Shown: positions 55,246-64,000, counted from the first letter of the stretch. The stretch is 64,000 bases of DNA from Bacteroidales bacterium (GCA_017630215.1 JAGBVR010000015.1:1-64000), one strand, 5' to 3'. Notes: a model not told the origin generated them from the letters alone. Numbers and translations: made by a program.

Positions 55246-56136
55246 ATGCTGAAAGAGTTTAAATACGCAGACCTGCTTGACGATGAAGTGTTCAAGCTGG
55301 TATTCGGGCGAGAGTCCAGCAAGGATGTAATGATAGAATTCTTGAATCTGGTAATAGATGACAGAAGAATTATCGACCTTGAGTTTATGGACAAGGAGAT
55401 GAAGGCGGTGGACCGAAACAAGAAGGATTCCACCTATGATATGTTCTGCAAGACTGATGACGGGTCCAGAATTATCGTAGAAGTGCAAAGACGTAAACAA
55501 CCATTTTACCCAGAAAGAGCTTTGTATTACTCGACATTTCAAATCCAGCATCAAGTGGATTCAGGCTCGGACAACTATGATTTCCTTCCGGTATATGTAA
55601 TTAACATTCTGGACTTCAACATAAAGCAAAACAATGAGAATCCTAATGTAAAGACCATATACAGACTGTATGAACGAGATAGTCACAGTATACTCACAGA
55701 CAGACTCACATTTGTTTTCATTGAATTAAAGAAGTTCAACAAAAAGCTTGAAGAGCTGAATGGCAACATACTTGATGGTATATATTTCTGCTTGAAGAAT
55801 ATGCCATCACTGACAAAAAGGCCGGTTCTTCTTGACAATGAGATTTTTAAGAAGATATTCAGAATAGCTGAATTAGTGAATATGGATGCGGATACCCGCC
55901 TTAAAGTAATTAACAAGATGACAACTGAAAGAGATTTAAGAAATCAGATGGCATATGCCAGACAAGAAGCCATCGAAGAGGGCTTGGCGGAAGGCTTGGC
56001 GGAAGGTTTAGCAAAAGGTAGAGCAGAAGGTAGAGCAGAAATGGCAACAAAACTGCTGGCAAAGGGAATGAGTGTTGAAGATATAGCGGAAGTGACAGAA
56101 ATGTCAATCGACGAGATACTTAATCTTCACAAGTAA
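55246..56136 (+). CDS. PD-(D/E)XK nuclease family transposase-like protein (Rpn-like)
   Basis: This 296-residue protein is predicted to be a DNA nuclease of the Rpn/PDDEXK_2 family. DDEVFKLVFGRESSKDVMIE is the N-terminal signature. The catalytic elements are Asp in TYDMFCKTDDG and Glu-Val-Gln in IIVEVQRRK. The tail has EGLAEGLAEGLAKGRAEGRAE-like repeats and ends in a helical bundle, which is usual here. The start is uncertain: 55246 gives the family N terminus, 55204 is a longer alternative, and the frame itself opens at a TTG at 55138. Such genes move readily between genomes. Confidence 0.85.
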   Translation: MLKEFKYADLLDDEVFKLVFGRESSKDVMIEFLNLVIDDRRIIDLEFMDKEMKAVDRNKKDSTYDMFCKTDDGSRIIVEVQRRKQPFYPERALYYSTFQIQHQVDSGSDNYDFLPVYVINILDFNIKQNNENPNVKTIYRLYERDSHSILTDRLTFVFIELKKFNKKLEELNGNILDGIYFCLKNMPSLTKRPVLLDNEIFKKIFRIAELVNMDADTRLKVINKMTTERDLRNQMAYARQEAIEEGLAEGLAEGLAKGRAEGRAEMATKLLAKGMSVEDIAEVTEMSIDEILNLHK

Positions 56137-56148
56137 ATTTACGAAAAT

Positions 56149-56178
56149 CAGCCGCATATTCAATCGAATATACGGCTG
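56149..56178. terminator. Bidirectional hairpin, copy 2 of GAATATACGGCT element
   Basis: CAGCCGCATATTC (56149-56161) pairs with GAATATACGGCTG (56166-56178), one mismatch, loop AATC. It lies between the convergent nuclease and hpf genes. The right arm is almost identical to 15593-15605. Confidence 0.7.
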
Positions 56179-56198
56179 ACAATCAAGCGATTTAAATT

Positions 56199-56489
56199 TT
56201 ATTCTGCTCTTTTCTCCTTTTCCTTTACAAGTTTCTCCTTAAGAATGTCTGCGCAGTCCACTACTGCGTCTTCGAAGGTCTTTGCATTCTTCTCTACCAC
56301 GATGGTGCGGCCAGGGATTGAGACCTGAACTTTCACACATTTGTTCTCGTGGTCTGGAAGCAATGAAAGCGCTACATCCACTCCTGTTACTGCATCGTAG
56401 AACTTCTCGATACGAGAGAATTTCTTGTCAATAAAGTCCAACAGTTTCTGATCTGCATTGAACTTGATGCTCTGCACTCTAATCTCCAT
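56199..56489 (-). CDS. hpf: Ribosome hibernation-promoting factor
   Basis: This 96-residue RaiA/HPF-family protein binds the 30S subunit and inactivates ribosomes in stationary phase. FNADQKLLDFIDKKFSRIEKF and the basic C-terminal region match the short HPF type without a dimerisation domain. It overlaps the recombinase stop by 11 bp and is cotranscribed with it. Confidence 0.92.
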   Translation of the reverse strand: MEIRVQSIKFNADQKLLDFIDKKFSRIEKFYDAVTGVDVALSLLPDHENKCVKVQVSIPGRTIVVEKNAKTFEDAVVDCADILKEKLVKEKEKRAE

Positions 56490-57465
56490 TTTTACCTCCG
56501 TTTTTTGCCCTTGGGTGGGCTGATTTATAAATACTCTTCAGCCGGGCGATATCCGTGTGGGTATAAACCTGAGTTGCCGCCAATGAGGAGTGTCCAAGCA
56601 GTTCCTTGATGGAATTGATATTCGTTTCCTCGTTAAGAAGTTCTGTGGCGAGAGAATGACGGAGGACGTGCGGAGACTTTCTTCCCGTTATGCCCTTGAC
56701 ATCACTCAGCTCGCTCTTCACTACCCTGTCCACATATGCAGGATAAAGGGATTTACCTTTATATGTGATCAGAAGCGGCTCTTTCAAAGACCTTTTCCCA
56801 CCGCACACCGTCTCAACTGCATCCAAATATAAGTAAATTTCTTTACACAAAGAAGCAATCAGCGGAATTTCTCGCATTTTGTCCCCTTTTCCGGTCACTT
56901 TGACAATATTTCTGCCAAAATCAATACTTCCGACTGTAAGCGAGATAAGTTCTGCACGACGAAGGCCAAGATTGTATAATAGAGAGACTATCAGCCTGGC
57001 AAGACGGTCTTCGTACACCGCTTTTCCGCTCTTGGTATCCCAAGAAGTTTTGAATGCCTCAAGGTCCTTGATATCCTCCTCTTCTGAAATTCGGTCGAAA
57101 TATTCTTCCATTGCCTGCTTCCTGAAATAAACAGGAAGGCGCTTTTCTACTTTCGGCTTGGCGACAAGCTTGACAGGATTGGACTTCAACAAGCCTTCCT
57201 TCATCAGATAGCGGCAGAAGCTGCTGAGGGCGGAGAGATGAAGGCCGACAGTTCTCGCTGACAAGCCTTCTTCCATCAGCGCTACTTCGTATTGTCTTAT
57301 TTCCGAACGATTCAGGGAAGCCAGCAGAGTATCGTCATCAACTGCCTCATCACTGTGTATGATACGAAGATAGTTCTTCAGGACGTCACTGTAGATGGAG
57401 ACTGTTCTGGGAGAATAGCGTCGGATGTCCCGAATATAGGCTAAATATTTTGTAATTAAACTCAT
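56479..57465 (-). CDS. xerC: XerC-like tyrosine recombinase
   Basis: This 328-residue recombinase has an N-terminal SAM-like DNA-binding domain (about 1-100) and a catalytic domain with Arg in NLGLRRAELISL, Lys in VTGKGDKMREI, HVLRHSLATELL, LGHSS and the nucleophile Tyr301 in QVYTHTD. All catalytic residues are present. It resembles XerC of the dif system more than a phage integrase. It overlaps the CCA-adding enzyme gene by 4 bp. Confidence 0.9.
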   Translation of the reverse strand: MSLITKYLAYIRDIRRYSPRTVSIYSDVLKNYLRIIHSDEAVDDDTLLASLNRSEIRQYEVALMEEGLSARTVGLHLSALSSFCRYLMKEGLLKSNPVKLVAKPKVEKRLPVYFRKQAMEEYFDRISEEEDIKDLEAFKTSWDTKSGKAVYEDRLARLIVSLLYNLGLRRAELISLTVGSIDFGRNIVKVTGKGDKMREIPLIASLCKEIYLYLDAVETVCGGKRSLKEPLLITYKGKSLYPAYVDRVVKSELSDVKGITGRKSPHVLRHSLATELLNEETNINSIKELLGHSSLAATQVYTHTDIARLKSIYKSAHPRAKNGGKNGD

Positions 57466-58973
57466 TTCACCGGGAACATTCCGAGCTCAGCAGCTTTTTC
57501 ACGCATCAGAGCGTCGGCAGCTTCGAAAGTATTCTCTATCTGACCATCGAGGATGGCATTCTTCACATATTCCTTCAATTGACCTATGGTATTGCACGGT
57601 TCGATACCGAACAGATCCATCACATAGTCACCAGTAATCGGATTCTTGAAATTCCTTATAGCATCCTTGGCCTCGACTTCTACAAGCTTGGTCTTTACAA
57701 GTTCAAAATTTGCATGCAGACGGGCTACCTTGCGAGGATTCTTGGACGTAATATCTGCATTGCACAGAAGCATGAGGTCATCAATATCATTGCCGGCATC
57801 AAAGAGAAGTCTGCGGACTGCCGAGTCCGTAACTTCCTCAGTAACAAGGGCAATCGGCCTCAAATGAAGACCGACAAGCTTCTGAACGAATTTCATTTTC
57901 TCATTCAGAGGCATTTTCAATCCTTGGAAAATCTTCGGTATCCATCGGGCTCCTACGACTTCGTGACCGTGGAATGTCCAGCCGAGTGCAGGATCATATC
58001 TCTTGGTAGCAGGCTTGGCGATATCATGAAGAAGAGCGGCCCAGCGAAGCCATACATTCGGTTCTGTGCGAACCCTCTCAACCTCTACCCCATCCTCATA
58101 AACGAAATCCTTCAACCGGCCCTCAGATATGGCCTGTACTTCAAGTGCTGCGACATTGTCCAGAACTTCAAGCGTATGTGAGAAATTTTCCTTATGTCCC
58201 TTTCCATCAACACTCTCCACTCCTTTAAGCTTTGCCAGCTGAGGGAGAACATAGTCCAGAAGTCCTGTCTCGTCAAGAAGACGGAATCCGATGGAAGGTC
58301 TGGACGTAACGAGTATCTTATTTAACTCCTCGACGATTCTTTCCTTAGAGAGAATCTCCATACGATCACGGTTACGACGTATTGACTCAAGAGATTCAGG
58401 AACTATATTGAACTGCTGGGTATCATTGGAAAGCTTGGTGGCGAATCTGATTGCCCTTACCATTCTGAGCGGATCGTCGCTGTAGGTAGTGTCCGGATCC
58501 AGCGGGGTACGGATTATGCCGGCGGCAAGGTCGCGTATACCGCCGAAGGGATCCACCAATGCCCCGAAATCCTCCTTCTGGAGGCTGAATGCCATCGCAT
58601 TGATGGTAAAATCTCTTCTGAGCTGATCATCTTCCAATGTTCCATCCTCAACAATTGGCTTGCGTGAGTCACGGCGATATGACTCCTTGCGGGCACCGAC
58701 GAACTCGACTTCGATTCCCTTGTACCGGAGCATCGCTGTTCCGAAATTCTTGAATACAGAGACATTGCTGCGGACCTTCTCCCCTACCGCCTGCGCTAGT
58801 TCGATTCCGCTGCCCTCGACTACAATGTCAATATCTTTGCTCGGACGACCGAGAAAGCAGTCACGGACATAGCCACCGATTACAAAGGCACGAACGCCCT
58901 TTTCGGCTGCCGCTTCGGAAACTATTGAAAAGATCTTGTGATCGAGAAAGCCTTGTGTTATTGTTGCTGACAT
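57462..58973 (-). CDS. cca: CCA tRNA nucleotidyltransferase with HD domain
   Basis: This 503-residue enzyme adds CCA to tRNA 3' ends. The nucleotidyltransferase core has GGYVRDCFLGRPSKDIDIVV with the catalytic Asp pair. RRDFTINAMAF and DPLRMVRAIRFA follow, then the HD domain (LLHDIAKP, near 310). Bacteroidota normally carry this long form. It overlaps the upstream restriction-type gene by 16 bp. Confidence 0.93.
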   Translation of the reverse strand: MSATITQGFLDHKIFSIVSEAAAEKGVRAFVIGGYVRDCFLGRPSKDIDIVVEGSGIELAQAVGEKVRSNVSVFKNFGTAMLRYKGIEVEFVGARKESYRRDSRKPIVEDGTLEDDQLRRDFTINAMAFSLQKEDFGALVDPFGGIRDLAAGIIRTPLDPDTTYSDDPLRMVRAIRFATKLSNDTQQFNIVPESLESIRRNRDRMEILSKERIVEELNKILVTSRPSIGFRLLDETGLLDYVLPQLAKLKGVESVDGKGHKENFSHTLEVLDNVAALEVQAISEGRLKDFVYEDGVEVERVRTEPNVWLRWAALLHDIAKPATKRYDPALGWTFHGHEVVGARWIPKIFQGLKMPLNEKMKFVQKLVGLHLRPIALVTEEVTDSAVRRLLFDAGNDIDDLMLLCNADITSKNPRKVARLHANFELVKTKLVEVEAKDAIRNFKNPITGDYVMDLFGIEPCNTIGQLKEYVKNAILDGQIENTFEAADALMREKAAELGMFPVK

Positions 58974-59371
58974 AGCATTTCAGTATATGTCGGGACGGTA
59001 TCGATGAATTCGAATCCATCTGGATTCCTTCTGCATATGAAGGTCTTGGTCCCGTTGGTTATGATCATGTATTTTACTTCAAGAACGATATTATACCTTA
59101 TGGCCTGGTCGAGAACTTCCTGTGTAAGAGCGACTTCCGGTCTTTTGCATTCGACGACCATCAGAGGTTTGGCATTACGGTCATATACAAGGATATCAGC
59201 CCTGAGTTGTTTGCCGGCAAGGCGGAAGCCCACTTCGCTCATCATCATATGCAATGGTACCTGCATCTGCTCGGAAAGGACGCGGATGCACCATTGCCGC
59301 ACCTGCTCTTCGGGAGTAAGCGCGACCTCTTTCTTGCGCAGAGGGTCCCATATTGTACGGCCATCAGTCAT
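58958..59371 (-). CDS. Type I restriction HsdR N-terminal-like protein
   Basis: This 137-residue stand-alone protein has a PD-(D/E)XK-type core: Asp59 in LRADILVYD, then Glu74 and Lys76 in VVECKRP. It matches the HSDR_N_2 family found alone in Bacteroidota genomes. No methylase or specificity gene is near, so it is probably not an active restriction system here. Its 3' end overlaps the cca start by 16 bp, suggesting cotranscription. Confidence 0.82.
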   Translation of the reverse strand: MTDGRTIWDPLRKKEVALTPEEQVRQWCIRVLSEQMQVPLHMMMSEVGFRLAGKQLRADILVYDRNAKPLMVVECKRPEVALTQEVLDQAIRYNIVLEVKYMIITNGTKTFICRRNPDGFEFIDTVPTYTEMLCQQQ

Positions 59372-59390
59372 AATACGTTCATGTAACTTG

Positions 59391-59398
59391 CAAATATA
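59391..59398 (-). promoter_or_regulatory. Promoter of the hsdR-N/cca/xerC/hpf operon (-7 box)
   Basis: TATATTTG on the minus strand lies 19 nt before the ATG at 59371. The four genes overlap or abut, so this may drive all of them. Confidence 0.55.
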
Positions 59399-59450
59399 GT
59401 TAAAAGTTTAGATACTGACAAGGTGAAGCGTAATACATTGAAACACAACA

Positions 59451-59525
59451 CAATACACACCCCACGTGCCGCACCAGAGGGAGCACGCACACATGGTAAC
59501 AGATTAGAAATCAGAGAATTAAGCG
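59451..59525. repeat. ACGTGCCGCAC intergenic repeat, copy 2
   Basis: CAATACAC (59451-59458), ACGTGCCGCAC (59464-59474) and GGGAGCACGCA (59479-59489) align with 34218-34256. The flanking text ATCAGAGAATT also resembles copy 1. Confidence 0.6.
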
Positions 59526-59553
59526 CATCATATCAAAATACAAAATAGTTTTA

Positions 59554-59561
59554 TAACTTTG
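59554..59561 (+). promoter_or_regulatory. rluA-type gene promoter (-7 box)
   Basis: TAACTTTG matches TAnnTTTG, 18 nt before the ATG at 59580. No clear -33 box was seen. Confidence 0.5.
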
Positions 59562-59579
59562 TGGCTTTAAACGAAGTCT

Positions 59580-60275
59580 ATGGCAAAAGGAAGAAAAAGA
59601 AACGACGATCTCGAGATCGTATACGAGGATCAGTGGCTGATCATCGTGAACAAGCCGAGCGGTCTGCTGAGCATGTCCACAGGCAAGCAGGGCGAGGATA
59701 CAGCTTATGCGAGGGTCTTTGACTATGCGGGAAAGATCTTCATAGTCCATAGACTCGACAGGGACACCTCCGGTCTTCTGGTTTTCGCAAAGGATGAGGA
59801 AACCAAGATATCGTTACAGAGCAATTGGGAGGAAGCAGTCCAGGAAAGAGGCTATGTGGCTCTTCTGGAGGGTAAGATAGAGGATGAGGAAGGCTGGATC
59901 GAGAGCTGGCTGTACGAGTGCAAGAAATCTCTGAAGGTATACTGCTACGAACTGGGGCCGAAGGACACACCGGAAAAGCCGCCGCGCAAGGACTGGCAGT
60001 TCGCGGCAACGCATTGCAAAAGACTGTCGTACAAAGCAATAGGCGATAAGGAATACACATTGGTCCAGTTCCAGCTGGAGACGGGCAGGAAAAACCAGAT
60101 CCGTACTCACTGCCAGTGGATCGGACACCCGGTGGCGGGCGACAGGAAATACGGCGCAGAATCCAATCCGATCGGTCGTCTGGCACTTCATGCCGAGGTA
60201 TTGTCCTTCATCCATCCTTGGACCGGAAAAACGATGAGATTTACGGCAAAGGCTCCTAAGGCATTCAGGCTATAG
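59580..60275 (+). CDS. RluA-family pseudouridine synthase
   Basis: This 231-residue RNA-modifying enzyme has the catalytic Asp60 in VHRLDRDTSGLLVFAKDEE and the final block GRKNQIRTHCQWIGHPVAGDRKYG. There is no N-terminal S4 domain. The target uridine (23S rRNA or tRNA) cannot be assigned. Its end overlaps the convergent glycosyltransferase stop by 6 bp. Confidence 0.9.
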   Translation: MAKGRKRNDDLEIVYEDQWLIIVNKPSGLLSMSTGKQGEDTAYARVFDYAGKIFIVHRLDRDTSGLLVFAKDEETKISLQSNWEEAVQERGYVALLEGKIEDEEGWIESWLYECKKSLKVYCYELGPKDTPEKPPRKDWQFAATHCKRLSYKAIGDKEYTLVQFQLETGRKNQIRTHCQWIGHPVAGDRKYGAESNPIGRLALHAEVLSFIHPWTGKTMRFTAKAPKAFRL

Positions 60276-61439
60276 GATTTCTTTGATGACAGCCAACTCC
60301 TTTGATGCTGTGGAAGCCCAGTCCAGTTCAGGAGGAAGTGATTGCGACCGAGGATTGCGAAGCATCGATAAAGCTTTGCCAGAGAGTCCGTCGATGAGGC
60401 CGTCTCCAAGAGGGACTGTGTTTTCACCACCGATGACTTCCGGAATACCACCGACATCCGTTCCTGCTACTGAAGCTCCGCAGCGGATCGCTTCGGCACC
60501 TATCATTCCCAGACCTTCATTCAGACTCGGGAGCAAGAGTACATCCACGCAATTGAGCAGGAAAGGCATTTCCTCTGCCGGAATATTCCCCCAGAAGCGT
60601 ACATCTATGCTTGAATCATCAGTCATAGCTTTCTGAACCTGCGGACGCAGCTTACCATCGCCTATCATCCAGAACTTCAGAGGAGAACCATATCCCGCTT
60701 GTATTGAATGAAATACCGGCTGGAGCAACAGTACATTCTTGACAGCCACGATGCTTCCGGCATATGCAACCACTTTATCCCCTTCAGATATTCCGTATCC
60801 AGCTCTCAGAGCCACACGTTTTTCTGCACTGAAACGAGTAAAGACGGATGAGACTCCATTATAAAGAACCTCTTTCCGTACTGACGGATTAATGCGGTCC
60901 GAATCTTTCAAAAGGGCCTTGCTTACAAAGAAATTGCATGCGGCGCCTTCCATCAGAGAACGTGTATCCCTGAGTATCATTGGATTGCGCCAAGGATGAG
61001 TATGAATCTCGGATCCATGCCATGTCACGAGATACGGTATCCCAAATCTGGATGAAACTTCTGATGCGAAAAGCGCTCCTGTAAATGAGTGTGCGGAAAT
61101 ACAATCATATCCTTTGAAAAGGTCAACACAGCGGGACATGAAACCCGCAAAGAACAATGGCTTCCAGTGAAGTTTATGGACAAGGATATGGTCAATCAGG
61201 GAGAAGTCGTACCACAAGAGACGATACCGTACGTCATCCACCACCGTCTCTTCTATAAACGGTACCTGGGGATTATGCCTCACGCGGCGTGTAAACGCAT
61301 TATCGTGACTATGAATGCAATAAGCATCGATCTCACATTCGCCGGTAGCACGGAGATGCCTGATACGGTTATGAACGGCATTGAAAAGTCCTTTTCTATC
61401 GAACGGACTGCTTTCGACTATGACGGCGATCTTAAGCAT
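60270..61439 (-). CDS. Glycosyltransferase family 4 protein
   Basis: This 389-residue GT-B enzyme has the donor-site motif PSLNEGLGMIGAEAIRCG with the EX7E pair, and GTDVGGIPEV. It probably adds a sugar to a surface polysaccharide. The ATG overlaps the GT2 gene stop by 8 bp. It is the 3' gene of the glycan cluster in this window. Confidence 0.9.
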   Translation of the reverse strand: MLKIAVIVESSPFDRKGLFNAVHNRIRHLRATGECEIDAYCIHSHDNAFTRRVRHNPQVPFIEETVVDDVRYRLLWYDFSLIDHILVHKLHWKPLFFAGFMSRCVDLFKGYDCISAHSFTGALFASEVSSRFGIPYLVTWHGSEIHTHPWRNPMILRDTRSLMEGAACNFFVSKALLKDSDRINPSVRKEVLYNGVSSVFTRFSAEKRVALRAGYGISEGDKVVAYAGSIVAVKNVLLLQPVFHSIQAGYGSPLKFWMIGDGKLRPQVQKAMTDDSSIDVRFWGNIPAEEMPFLLNCVDVLLLPSLNEGLGMIGAEAIRCGASVAGTDVGGIPEVIGGENTVPLGDGLIDGLSGKALSMLRNPRSQSLPPELDWASTASKELAVIKEIL

Positions 61440-62451
61440 GGAAGAAGGATCTTATCTTTGAGGACATACGATATACTTTTATAGTAAGTCCGGGACGTCC
61501 GATCTTATAAAGCATAATATTGAAGATCTGTCCGACCCGTACTGAGAAGAGGCCAAGAGATGAGTCACGCGCCATGATACCATATAGCCATGTAATATAG
61601 TCCTGATCAAGAAGTTTCGTACGTTTCGACATAAAGACATTAAGAATACGGCATGCATATCTTCCGACAACATCCTTATGATAAAGGGAAGTGAGTTTTT
61701 CGCTGCCCGGATAAAGCTGGACCAGACGATCCAACACCTTTGAATATGCGGGAATGAAGCGACGCAGCTGCATCAGATGTCTGTCTGATGAGATATCGCT
61801 ACCCAGCGATCCCGGGCGCAGATAATACCCATATACCGGGACATCGCAGGTATGCACCGAAGTAGATATCGCAAGGTAAGAAAATACAAAAAGCTTATCC
61901 TCTGCATAACTTAGTTCTTCATTGAAACGCAGGTTACCCAATGTCTTGCGTCTGAACATCTTTGCCCAAGGAGCATCCAGCATTTCGCAGTTTTTCCTTA
62001 AATTATTGCTGAAAAATTCGGATATGCCTGACGCTCTGTATGTTCTGGTTTCCTTTGGAAAGACAATCTTCGCAGTGACTCCTCCGATAAAAGTCGTATA
62101 ACCACCGATTATGATATCCTCACCGGAGATACCTTCAAACATCATCTCCAAGGCGTCCGGAAGCAGTACATCATCAGAATCCACGAACATCAGGTATTCA
62201 CCCTTGGCAAGGGATATTCCCGCATTGCGTGCTGAGCTGACTCCCCCGTTTGACTTGTGAATCGTCCGGAAACGCGGATCCGTAGCAGAATAGCGGTCAC
62301 ATATCAATGGCGAGGAATCAGTACTTCCGTCATCTACCAGAAGTACCTCATAAGAGGTAAGGCTTTGCTCAAGAATGCTGTCCAGACATCTGGAAAGATA
62401 ATCTTCCGCATTATATACCGGAACAATTATGCTGACCCTGCACTTATCCAT
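61432..62451 (-). CDS. Glycosyltransferase family 2 protein
   Basis: This 339-residue GT-A enzyme has VSIIVPVYNAEDYLSRCLDS, the nucleotide-sugar motif VDDGSTDSS, SARNAGISLAKGEYLMFVDSDD and a C-terminal helical part. The DXD-like metal site is DSDD. The sugar and acceptor are unknown. It sits 30 bp downstream of the pyruvyl-transferase-type gene. Confidence 0.9.
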   Translation of the reverse strand: MDKCRVSIIVPVYNAEDYLSRCLDSILEQSLTSYEVLLVDDGSTDSSPLICDRYSATDPRFRTIHKSNGGVSSARNAGISLAKGEYLMFVDSDDVLLPDALEMMFEGISGEDIIIGGYTTFIGGVTAKIVFPKETRTYRASGISEFFSNNLRKNCEMLDAPWAKMFRRKTLGNLRFNEELSYAEDKLFVFSYLAISTSVHTCDVPVYGYYLRPGSLGSDISSDRHLMQLRRFIPAYSKVLDRLVQLYPGSEKLTSLYHKDVVGRYACRILNVFMSKRTKLLDQDYITWLYGIMARDSSLGLFSVRVGQIFNIMLYKIGRPGLTIKVYRMSSKIRSFFHA

Positions 62452-62481
62452 ATCATTAAGAATCTGTTTTGATTGTTGAAA

Positions 62482-63621
62482 CTAAAGATTTTTCAAGTTT
62501 TCCCGAAGAAATGCAAGTGATTCACTCCGCTTGTCTTTCAGTATAAGATCCACCTTTTCCCAATCTATATCAGACAGAAAGAACTCCCCGTCATCCTCTG
62601 GATCTATCCCATGCACCAGCCTCATATCAAGCCCGAACATATTCAGAAGAGACTTAAGACGTGCCAATCCCCTCTGATTGTTTCCGACGGCAACGAAACG
62701 CTTGTGCATCAGAATAGCGAGCACGCAGCCGTGAAAGGAGTCAGTCACGACAAATTCCGCATCCGCAAATGCAGCCAGCCATTGCTCTACAGGAGGAACG
62801 ACTCTCTCTTCCACAGGCTTGTCATTGACATATGGATAAACCGACACATCATATGCTTCCAGTCCGGATACTCTTGTGATAAAATCAATTACACATTCCT
62901 TCTCTCTGGATCTGTCCAATATATATGTCACGATCTGTCCCCTGGCAGGATGAGTCTGGACGCGAGCTGCCATCTCCATATAAACATCAGTTTGAAGAAG
63001 CATGACTGGATCCAGAACATGAACCGCCCCATCACAATCAAACCATTCAGCACAATGTCCCACAGCAGAATCCTCTCGTACTGACACTCCGTCGAACTTT
63101 TCCAGAAGTCTGGCACAAGCCTCGAGCTGCATATATTCATACTCGAGCTGATCTGTACCGAACGAGGCTGCATATGCCACCCTTCTGACATTCCAATCCT
63201 TTGTAAATGCAAGGAATGCATCTTCAATCGGATGGAAATATCTGGGACGCCATACCTGATCGCTTCCGACAACAAATGCATCATATTCATCAGATTTGAT
63301 ATCCGCATAGGATTCCAGTATACGCGGACGGATATGTTCCTGAACAAAAGCATCAGTATAGGACGACAAGACAGGTAATTCCCGGGCATACCTCCTCTCT
63401 CTGAAGACTTCCGGTCCTGAATTTCCCTTAAACAGTTTTTTAAAGATTCTTGCTGCGTATACAAATGGAGCCTTAAGTCCACTGGGTGCCGGCATCTTAT
63501 CCTTAAGGTCTATCACAGAAGCACAATGTCCCTGCGACTCAAGCACTGTCTTGAGTGCATACGCTTGAAGAATACCGCCATAATTGGTATGAAGCGGCAA
63601 TGTTATTATCGCTACCTTCAT
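62482..63621 (-). CDS. Polysaccharide pyruvyl transferase family protein
   Basis: This 379-residue protein starts PLHTNYGGILQAYALKTVLES, which is typical of the family that adds pyruvate ketals to capsular sugars. FVVGSDQVWRP and FVVTDSFHGCVLAILMHKRF are the other conserved blocks. Its ATG overlaps the upstream gene's stop by 4 bp. With the next gene it forms a common Bacteroidales pair. Confidence 0.88.
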   Translation of the reverse strand: MKVAIITLPLHTNYGGILQAYALKTVLESQGHCASVIDLKDKMPAPSGLKAPFVYAARIFKKLFKGNSGPEVFRERRYARELPVLSSYTDAFVQEHIRPRILESYADIKSDEYDAFVVGSDQVWRPRYFHPIEDAFLAFTKDWNVRRVAYAASFGTDQLEYEYMQLEACARLLEKFDGVSVREDSAVGHCAEWFDCDGAVHVLDPVMLLQTDVYMEMAARVQTHPARGQIVTYILDRSREKECVIDFITRVSGLEAYDVSVYPYVNDKPVEERVVPPVEQWLAAFADAEFVVTDSFHGCVLAILMHKRFVAVGNNQRGLARLKSLLNMFGLDMRLVHGIDPEDDGEFFLSDIDWEKVDLILKDKRSESLAFLRENLKNL

Positions 63622-64000
63622 TTCACAATCCTCCTTTTTATCTTGGATAGCATCGTACGAGCACTTCTGTATACCTTTTTATGAAGAGGAGTCCTTACGA
63701 CAAATCCTTTCATGTATCCGATCAGATTCTTTGCCGAATGGAGTCCAAGGAAAAACTCTTCCCTTCTCTGGGGAACCTGCGGATTTTGGGCAAAAGCTCC
63801 GTTTCTCTTGAGTGCCAGGACCTGATCGATTTCCTTTACCGGCAGTCCTGAAATCGACCTTCTTCCCCTCTCCGTATTGACCAGAATCAAAGAGACTCCC
63901 CTGTCATCATCCATTTCCGGAGCTGCTTCCGACACATTCCAAAGATCCGCCAATGTCAGGTCGCTGCCGCTGCCTCCTTTTCTGAAAGGACACTGATAAC
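63618..64000 (-). CDS. F420 dehydrogenase beta-subunit-like protein, 5' end cut
   Basis: The frame stays open to the window edge, so the start is missing. The visible part begins YQCPFRKGGSGSDLTLADLW, which matches the iron-sulfur/flavin-type beta-subunit of F420-reducing hydrogenases. Such proteins recur in Bacteroidales glycan clusters next to pyruvyl transferases. The role is unclear and possibly redox. The stop overlaps the pyruvyl-transferase-type ATG by 4 bp. Confidence 0.75.
   Translation of the reverse strand, partial: YQCPFRKGGSGSDLTLADLWNVSEAAPEMDDDRGVSLILVNTERGRRSISGLPVKEIDQVLALKRNGAFAQNPQVPQRREEFFLGLHSAKNLIGYMKGFVVRTPLHKKVYRSARTMLSKIKRRIVK

Overview
The window reads as a chromosomal segment of a Bacteroidales bacterium (Bacteroidota). 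The signs are promoters of the TTTG-N19-TAnnTTTG type (best example at 28422-28452), fimbrillin-like lipoprotein operons headed by a DUF3575-type outer-membrane protein, a 41-residue peptide of the kind that precedes lipoproteins in this order, NhaA, FprA with ferritin, GIN-domain proteins and a split 5'-nucleotidase. I could not fix genus or species. I saw no rRNA, tRNA, CRISPR array, integrase-bounded island or origin.

Layout: 784-13710 (minus) is a six-gene operon for a surface or fimbria-like assembly: a DUF3575 outer-membrane protein, then five lipoproteins sharing one N-terminal domain, three of them extended by beta-helix, GLUG or leucine-rich modules. 13837-15303 is lpdA. 15304-19551 is a repeat-rich accessory patch around a REP-associated tyrosine transposase (RAYT). 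19552-25908 carries glycine cleavage genes (gcvT, gcvH, gcvPA, gcvPB), a PfkB sugar kinase and a lipoate ligase. 26478-29673 holds a hypothetical gene, nhaA and a second cation/proton antiporter. 29772-34123 has a TonB receptor, an acyltransferase and a methyltransferase. 34369-39037 has a nitroreductase-type lipoprotein, fprA with ferritin, and trkH coupled to a LuxR-type regulator. 39168-44899 has a GH3 enzyme, an ECF sigma / membrane protein / GIN-domain operon and a two-component system. 45864-52250 has an AraC regulator, mntP, a two-gene 5'-nucleotidase, an ABC exporter and holA. 52945-56136 has a short peptide, a fimbrillin-like lipoprotein and a PD-(D/E)XK (Rpn-like) nuclease. 56199-60275 has housekeeping genes (hpf, a xerC-like recombinase, a CCA-adding enzyme, a restriction-type N domain, an RluA-family synthase). 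60270-64000 is a glycan biosynthesis cluster cut by the window end.

The functional thread 13.8-25.9 kb is coherent: LplA can attach lipoate to GcvH, whose reduced lipoyl arm LpdA reoxidises, while GcvT and GcvPA/PB do the glycine chemistry.

The main unexplained signal is a dispersed intergenic element built on CCTTGGAACAC and its reverse complement. I count eleven exact copies one way and four the other, plus many variants, all outside genes. It is densest on both sides of the only RAYT gene, where it forms a 267-bp tandem array upstream and composite inverted units downstream, next to strong double hairpins. I infer a RAYT/REP-type system in Bacteroidales. Other repeat families are a 27-bp array between gcvT and gcvH with relatives downstream of the nitroreductase gene, a repeated hairpin after two lipoprotein genes, and a CACGTGCCGCAC-type element at two loci.
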